Shown here one piece after another: positions 58,350 through 64,000 of a DNA stretch of 64,000 nt. The notes under the pieces are model-generated. The model did no database searches and had not been told where the DNA came from. It saw only the letters and a program-made list of their open reading frames with translations. Location: contig JAAALK010000079.1 of assembly GCA_019279435.1 (NCBI GenBank), forward strand, positions 80,216,029 to 80,280,028. The letters are read 5' to 3'. How positions within the stretch are numbered: the first letter of the stretch is position 1; every line of letters starts with the position of its first letter. A program made the translations under genes and the position numbers. Source of the DNA: Zizania palustris. Taxonomy: Eukaryota > Streptophyta > Magnoliopsida > Poales > Poaceae.

Positions 58350-59792
58350 TAGGGGTGGGCAAAAAAAACCGAGACCGAAAACCGAACCCGAAAAACCCGA
58401 GACCGAACCCGAAAAAACCGAAACCGATTTATTTAGTACTGATTTCAGTTCTAGGAACCAGAAAAACGAATTTTTTTTCGGGTATCAATTGTGAAAAACC
58501 GATTTGGCCCGAAGACCGAATATGCCCAATAAAAGACTATTGCATTTGGACTTTGAAATGTGCTGGAGGCCTTTGGAGAATTGGACCGAAGTACCCGTAC
58601 CCGATTAGGTTTCCCAATTAGGTTTCCCTACCGCGGTCTGCGGCGTCAGTGGCTCAGTGCGTCACCGGCGTGCCTGAAGGCTGAAGCCCTGCCTGCCGCC
58701 CTGCCGGCGCCTACTGCCGAGTGCCGACCGCCGAAGCCTCGTCCCTCGAGCGGCCGTCGCCCATTGCCCGTCGGCCGAGCGCCCGAGCCCTCGACTCCCC
58801 GAGCCCCTCGACTCCGAGCGACCGACTGCCCGAGCCCCAAGCGCCGAGCGCCCGACGGCCGACTACCGCCGAAGCCCCGAGCGGCGAGCGGCCGTCGCCC
58901 ATCGGCCGAGCGCCCGAGCGGCCAAGCCCTCGAGGACCTCGACTCCGAATCTCCGAGCGGTCGTCTGCCCGAACGGCGACCGGCGAGCGCCCGACTGGCG
59001 ACTGCCTCGAGCCCTCGAGTCCTCAACGTCCAGACTCCAGACACTCGAACTCCCGAAGACCCGAAGTTGCTGCCTGCCTGGTGCCTGCCTTGGTGAGTTG
59101 CTGGTGAGTGGTGACTGCCTGACTGGTTAATGTTAGACTCCAGACACATGAATGGCTGAATGCATAATGTTAATGTTAGATATAGACATAGTCAATTAGT
59201 CATATAATATAAATGTGCTACACATTACACTGATTCTAATACATTTATTGAATTCATACTTGTTATGTTAGAGTGTTTATTTGTTTCAATGTGTATCTAT
59301 GTGATTGTTCGTGCTGCAGTATTCTAAAATTGAACTAAAGTATCAAGCAATGTTATGCCGTATGCTGTTATGTGCATTGTGCAGTTGTGCACTTGTGTTG
59401 TTGTGCAGTATTCAGAGAATCAGAGCAATGTATCAAGCAATGACTCTCTGTTTTGGACTTTGGTGATGTTTTGAAATTGAAATATGTACTCTCTATTTTG
59501 GTAATGTTTTCTCTGTTTTGGTAATGTTTTGGCACTGAAATTTGTACCAGTTATGCAATATTTATACTATCTATTGCCAGTTCTGAAATTTCATTCTTTT
59601 GCAATCTTAGTTAAACTCTGAATTTCGGTCTGTTCTGACAAAACCGAAAACCGAACCGAATTTTTCTGTGGACCGAAATAACCGAACCGAATATTTTTCG
59701 GGTAATTCGGTTCATGACATTGAAAAACCAAAATTTCAGAAGACCGAAAAAACCGAACCGAAATTGCGGTCTAGACCGAATGCCCACCCCTA
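58350..59792. mobile_element. hAT element with ACCGAA-rich ends, 1443 bp
   Basis: Terminal repeats TAGGGGTGGGCA at both ends (inverted), with a perfect 8-bp duplication CTCTCAAT (58342-58349, 59793-59800). Each end continues into many ACCGAA/GAACCC words. The middle (58620-59110) is very GC-rich, built of CCCGAGC/GCCGACC words that leave long but meaningless open frames on both strands. No transposase. It landed in an older Stowaway-like sequence (TACTCCCTCCTCTC). Confidence 0.85.
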
Positions 59793-59868
59793 CTCTCAAT
59801 ATATGACGTATAATTTTTTTTCGTGGATATCAACACACTTACAATATGAGTTGTATAACCTTGCATTA

Positions 59869-60140
59869 GGCTATTCACAATGAGGGTTTCATGGTATTAA
59901 TTATAATGACACGTTAGATTTTTTGCTGACATGATATTCAATTAATGAGAGAAGAGAAAGAAATAGTGTCATCACCATAACATGGTGCTAACCTATTTTC
60001 AAAACGGATGAAACGAAATAAAACGCCCACTGAGAACCAAATCATTTCATCCTAAAGGGTATTTAATGAAAGCTAATTACATTTAATTACACTGGTTAGC
60101 TTAGGAAATAGTGTTATGAAACTCTTCACTGTAAATAACC
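59869..60140. mobile_element. PIF/Harbinger-type MITE, 272 bp
   Basis: Ends GGCTATTCACAATGAG and, on the other strand, GGTTATTTACAGTGAA. The TSD is TTA (59866-59868, 60141-60143). Confidence 0.8.
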
Positions 60141-60377
60141 TTATGAGCTTTATAACCTCTTGCATGTAGCAACCTCTAACAAGAAATTCTTTGAAAATCG
60201 GTCACCAGTTATTTATATTACTGGTGATTAATAATTAAATACGTTGTATATATTATGAAAATTAGATTGAAAAATTCTTACACGAGAGTACTATTTTGAC
60301 CGTTTCAATTAGTCAAACGGCTTGCGGGGGCAACTGAAAAACTCCCACCTTTCCCCATTTATTTATGGAGAAATATC

Positions 60378-60614
60378 CTGTGCACATCATCTAGCCGTGC
60401 ACATGGTGCACATGTGAGATCTCCACCTTTAATCTGTAAGTCAACGGACAACAACTCCACCAGATCATTTTGCAGAAAACACCTCTCACCTCTCCCATTC
60501 CGTTTCTTGCTATATTTGCGATAACCCCCAACGAAGTTGTTGTCCGTTGGATTATAGATTGAAGGTGGAGATCTCACATGTGCATTATGTGCACGATCAG
60601 CCGATGTGCACATG
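60378..60614. mobile_element. MITE with long inverted arms in the kinase promoter, about 237 bp
   Basis: The left arm TGTGCACATCATCTAGCCGT and the right arm (other strand) TGTGCACATCGGCTGATCGT continue as inverted copies for about 80 bp, through GTGAGATCTCCACCTT and CAACGGACAACAAC. It ends about 15 bp before the TATA box of the kinase gene. Superfamily not resolved. Confidence 0.75.
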
Positions 60615-60626
60615 ATACTTCCCCTT

Positions 60627-60634
60627 TATTTATA
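60627..60634 (+). promoter_or_regulatory. Likely TATA box of the kinase gene
   Basis: TATTTATA about 50 bp before the start codon, right after the MITE. The leader would be short. An out-of-frame ATG at 60661 lies between the box and the start and opens a frame to 60988. Confidence 0.5.
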
Positions 60635-60683
60635 GCTACCGGTAGCCTCACTCTCAGTCCATGTCAGCCAAGCCAAACACGAG

Positions 60684-61902
60684 ATGCTCTGCTTCTCCTT
60701 GTCCGCTCTCCTGCTGTTCGCGCCACCGCTCGCCGCCGCGGCGGCGGCCGTGGCGTCGCCAGAGACGGAGATAGGGCCCACGGCGTGTCCCTACGATCTC
60801 ACCGCGGCAACGCAAATGATCCCGAGGGAGTGCTCCGCCAACGCGACGGCCGGGCATGCCGCCACCGGCTGCTGCTGGTACGTGTTCGTGGCCTACATCT
60901 TCGCCGCCGCCGACTACGCCAACCGCACCGGCACGGCGTTCCTCCCGATGGATCCTTCCGCCGCATGCTCCGACGCCTTCGCCGCTAGGCTCCTCTCGTC
61001 CGGCCTCGTGTCGCCGTCGCTCCTCGCGAATAACGGCTCCTGCGACCTCACCAACGACCCGGGCAAGCTCGCCGCCAGGTCCCGCCCGTGCCAGCTCGCC
61101 ACCGTCGACCAACTGCGGAATATGGCGCCGCGCACACTCTCAAACGCCACGCACCTCTGCGCCGCGCCGTGGACGGAGCGGGCGCCGCCCGTCAGGCCCG
61201 ACAGCCCTGGCTGCGCCGAGTGCCGCGGCGCGGTGATTGCCACCACCTACGAGATGCTGGCCAGTGAGCGCACCAAGGAGTTCGTCCCGTGTGGGATGGC
61301 GGCGACCATCGCCATCTGGTCACGCGCGCCGCCGCCGGTCGAGCGGTTCCGCGCCTACGCTCTCTGCATGCTCCAGGTGCTCGAGAATGTCAATAGCCTT
61401 GGCACTAGCGATCTTGTCCCTTCGCCACCGCCGCCGGCTGCCGCGTCCACCGAGTCACCTCATCTGGCCAGCTCCTCCTCGAGGAAAAACACCGTGGCCA
61501 TCGCCGCCGGCTCAGCATCAGCGCTCGTCGTCGCCATCGTAGCGGTCGCCTCCGCTGCTATTGCCATTACAGGAAGTCGTCGCCGGCGTAGGAGGACGAC
61601 GGAAGGGGGCTGGGAGGGCGGAAGCGACGACGAGTCGATAATGTCACTGCCGCCTCTGCCGCGGGAGGGTTTCTACATTTTCACCAAGTCGGAGCTGAAG
61701 CAGGCAACCAACGGATACGACGAGAAGCTGCTGCTCGGTACCGGCGGCGCCGGAAAGGTGTACCTCGGGCGGCTCCCGTCGGGACAGCACGTAGCCATCA
61801 AGAAGATATACAGGTCCAAGAAAGTGGCGGAGTTCTACGGCGAGGTGGCCGTGCTCGCCAAGCTGCGGCACCACCGCAACCTGACGACGCTGGTGGGCTA
61901 CT
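60684..61902 (+). pseudogene. SPARK-domain receptor-like kinase, cut in the kinase domain by a copia element
   Basis: Plasma-membrane receptor kinase, first 406 codons. Residues 1-22 form a signal peptide (LSALLLFAPPLAAAAA). Residues 32-240 are a Cys-rich extracellular domain (ACPYDL, GCCWYVFVAYIF, CAECRGAVIATTYEML, EFVPCGMAATIAIWS) that fits the SPARK domain. A Pro/Ser linker and a membrane segment at about 270-297 follow, then an Arg run and an acidic patch. The kinase starts near 332 (FTKSELKQATNGY) with the glycine loop LGTGGAGKVY (351-360) and the ATP lysine in VAIKK (373). It breaks off after LTTLVGY at residue 406. The copia LTR follows and adds seven foreign codons to a stop at 61925. 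Catalytic loop and DFG are missing here and may lie beyond the window. SPARK kinases include the ARK group linked to mycorrhizal symbiosis; I cannot assign orthology. Confidence 0.82.
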
Positions 61903-62271
61903 TGATAGTACTTAGGGATCTCTAGGTCTAGGTCTAGCAGGGTGTCTTAGGATTACCTCTTTGGGTTGCACGGAGAAGAAGACGCCATGGCCATGGTGCT
62001 GTGGCGTCGGAGTCCGGCTATTGACGGTGAAGGGGGGCTTCCCGTCGCTCCAACACAAATGCGTAGATCAGGTGACTTAGGAGTGGAGAGCCGTTCTCTC
62101 AGAACGAACTTCTTATATATATGTGTTGTGCGATGGGGGCCCCTTCAACAGGTTAGTGGAGTGCGCCCCCGATCAGGGCGCTTGACATTAGGGGTTAGTT
62201 AGCCTAATTCCGAATTACCAGGGAGGAGAGGGATTCGGTCCCCTTCTCCTCCCCGAGAGCTAATACTAACA
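61903..62271 (-). repeat. 3' LTR of the copia element (369 bp)
   Basis: On + it starts TGATAGTACTTAGGG and ends CTAATACTAACA; on the minus strand it begins TGTTAGTATTAG and ends ACTATCA. Confidence 0.8.
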
Positions 62272-62281
62272 TTCTCCCCCT
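62272..62281 (-). promoter_or_regulatory. Polypurine tract of the copia element
   Basis: Minus strand reads AGGGGGAGAA directly before the LTR. Confidence 0.85.
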
Positions 62282-62599
62282 AGATCTCGACTTAGTTCTT
62301 AACTTAACTTAACATTACACCTATTCCATTATAGATCAATGCATAGAGCATGCTGCATCATAATAGTCAGTTACGTACTATATGACTCAACAACTACAAT
62401 GCACATTTCCATTTTGAAACAGTTTCTCAACTCATTTTTGGGCCCTTATAAATCCATAGATCATAGGCTTACCTTAAACCCATGTCGACTAAGTGTTCTC
62501 TGAACACATTGGGAGGTAAGCCTTTTGTGAGCGGATCCGCAAGCGTTCGCTTGGTACTTATATGCTCTACTTATCATTTGATCTTGGATTCTCTCCTCA

Positions 62600-63941
62600 A
62601 CAATATAACACTTAACTTAGATGTGTTTTGCAGCAACACACTTCTTGTTGTTATAGGAGAAATATACTGTTGACTCATTGTTACAGTATAACTTAAGTGG
62701 TTTTAAAATGCTGTCGACCACTCTCAAAACCGGAATAAATTTCTTAATACACAGTGCCTGTCCGGCGACCTCATAACACACCACAAACTCGGCATACATC
62801 GTGGAAGATGCCGTCACAGTTTGTTTGGAGCTTTTCCACGACACAGCTCCCTCTGCGAGTGTGAATACACAACTTAATGTGGACTACTTAGCATTCACTC
62901 ATCTCGCAAGGTCTTGATTTGAATAACCCGCAATCGCTAGGTTATTTAATCTTTCATACGTTAGCATGAGGTCGTTGTACCTTATATAAATCTCAAGGCT
63001 TTCTTAATTTAATCCAGTGATCTATTTCTGGATTTTCTGAAATCTGCCAAGCATTCCGGCGGTATAAACTTAGTCAGGGCGAGTACATAATTGAGCATAC
63101 ATTGGCTTCCGACAGCAGAAGCATATGGAACCAATCTAATTTGATCGATCTCATATTGGTTCCTGGGATACTAAAAGTTCCCAACTTATCACCCTTGACT
63201 ATCGGATCAGGCGATAGCTCATACGCGTGCATACTATATACTTTCTCAGTATATCTTCTAGTATGTCGTATGCGACAATCTTAATACCCCCTTAATGGTA
63301 ATCTTAGAGAAGCTCTAGTCCTAACATATAGGAAAATTTCTCCAAGGTTCTTAATGTCAAAATGAGAGGACAATATTTCTTAGTTTCTAATAGTAGATGG
63401 ACATTACCACTTGAAAACAGAATGTCATCCACATGCTAAACTGGGAAAATAAATTCCCATTCTCAAACTTAGACAAAACGCAATTGTCCTCTTCATTTTC
63501 CTTAATAAAACCCAAAATTTTCTAATGGTCTAACTAAATTTCAGATACCCTTACTTAAAAACTTATTAAGTCCATTGGACTTAGATAAAACGGTATCTTA
63601 AAATTTCCTCACATAGACATTCTCATTTAAAACTTATTGAAGGTGTCGTCTTTATATCTATCTGATGCAGTTCTAAGTCATAATGTGCCTTAATGATTCT
63701 TAAAGAATCCTTAAACAAGACATACAAAAAATGTCTCATTTAATCTGCTTCTTATCTGAGTTGGCACATTATGTACTAAGTTAGAGAGTTGTTCCTTTAC
63801 TTCTTCATTAGCATCATCTAGAAATGCAGATTCCTGAATAACAGGAGCCTCATGTACAATAGATGTCGCTAATGAAGGTCCAAACTCAAGAGTTGGACAA
63901 AGGACACTACCACAGGTACATGAAAATTGCTCTTGAATCAT
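62600..63941 (-). pseudogene. copia RNase H and RT pieces, decayed
   Basis: RNase H (62870-62600) shows SSKQTVTASSTMYAEFVVCY and LKLYCNNESTVYFSYNNKK. Further right, a piece reading PIVKGDKLG (about 63200) and the RT catalytic region HVDDILFSSGN (about 63435-63400) are out of frame with each other. The acidic stretch 63941-63711 (LDDANEEVKEQL) lies where the integrase-RT linker is expected. Many stops and shifts, so this copy is dead despite sitting in a young-looking gene break. Confidence 0.72.
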
Positions 63942-64000
63942 AGGAGTGGATTCACTAACCCACTTCTCTTCAAGATTAATTTCTCTAAGTACCGTGCTCC

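Larger units (their letters stand above)
61903..64000 (-). mobile_element. Ty1/copia element (TNT1/Tork-like) inserted in the kinase gene, runs off window
   Basis: From left to right: a 369-bp LTR, a polypurine tract, then RNase H and RT on the minus strand. The other LTR lies outside the window. The five bases before it (CTACT, 61898-61902) should be duplicated on the far side. The short LTR and the RNase H text (WKSSKQTVTASSTMYAEFV) suggest the TNT1-like branch rather than a Sirevirus. Confidence 0.85.

Noticed and set aside
58560..59149. Open frames of 128-178 codons on both strands
   Set aside because: Low-complexity Pro/Arg/Ser text from GC-rich words inside a hAT element; no motif.
60578..60988. 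136-codon frame overlapping the start of the kinase
   Set aside because: Arg-rich shadow of the kinase in another frame; the kinase frame has signal peptide, Cys pattern and kinase motifs.
1..64000. Endogenous pararetrovirus, rRNA, tRNA or microRNA genes
   Set aside because: No coat-movement-RT order of pararetroviruses, no rRNA core motifs, and no tRNA-like gene box pair that I could recognise by eye.

Overview
The window looks like nuclear DNA from a grass (Poaceae). It is a dense pile of nested transposable elements typical of that family: Sirevirus-type copia elements, a Tat-lineage gypsy element with an antisense extra gene, a long gypsy-type solo LTR, RTE and L1 LINEs, a CACTA element, a Helitron, and many Tourist, Stowaway, hAT and Mutator MITEs. 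I cannot name the species. I see no rRNA, tRNA, CRISPR or bacterial-style operon. The only resident host gene I can recognise is a receptor-like kinase near the right end. Two transposons carry pieces of other host genes.

Layout. (1) 1-19668: the 3' part of a + strand Ty3/gypsy Tat-lineage element. It has decayed RNase H and integrase, a 70-bp tandem array, a long antisense gene (aORF, 14.8-18.5 kb) and a 565-bp 3' LTR. A Sirevirus (2504-13856, 2.0-kb LTRs, TSD TCGAC) sits inside the tandem array. (2) 19669-23041: AT-rich spacer with Tourist, Stowaway-like and hAT MITEs. (3) 23042-28347: a Helitron carrying exon 1 of an EMC5/MMgT-like gene and the 3' exons of a POT1-like telomere gene. (4) 28402-32167: a 3.77-kb gypsy-type solo LTR (TSD AGCCG). 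(5) 32305-51759: a minus-strand Sirevirus-type copia element. It hosts a hAT element that itself holds a Mutator MITE, a second copy of that MITE, an 868-bp MULE, a 686-bp element in its 5' LTR, and a CACTA element (38142-46704, TSD AAT) in its integrase. The CACTA carries a B3-domain gene fragment whose intron holds an RTE LINE (TSD TCTAATAGCTTT), which in turn holds a Sirevirus solo LTR (TSD CCTTT). (6) 51760-60683: microsatellites, MITEs, a decayed L1 LINE and a 1.44-kb hAT element. (7) 60684-61902: the first 406 codons of a SPARK-domain receptor-like kinase, cut off inside the kinase domain by (8) a minus-strand copia element that runs past the window end.

Nothing here is clearly an undescribed molecular system. 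The most interesting material is host-gene capture (POT1 and EMC5 pieces in the Helitron, a spliceable B3 gene in the CACTA), the satellite-like array inside the Tat element, palindrome-rich Sirevirus LTRs, and the transposon-disrupted SPARK kinase. Boundaries were set by eye from terminal motifs and target-site duplications. Protein calls rest on motif recognition, not on a search.
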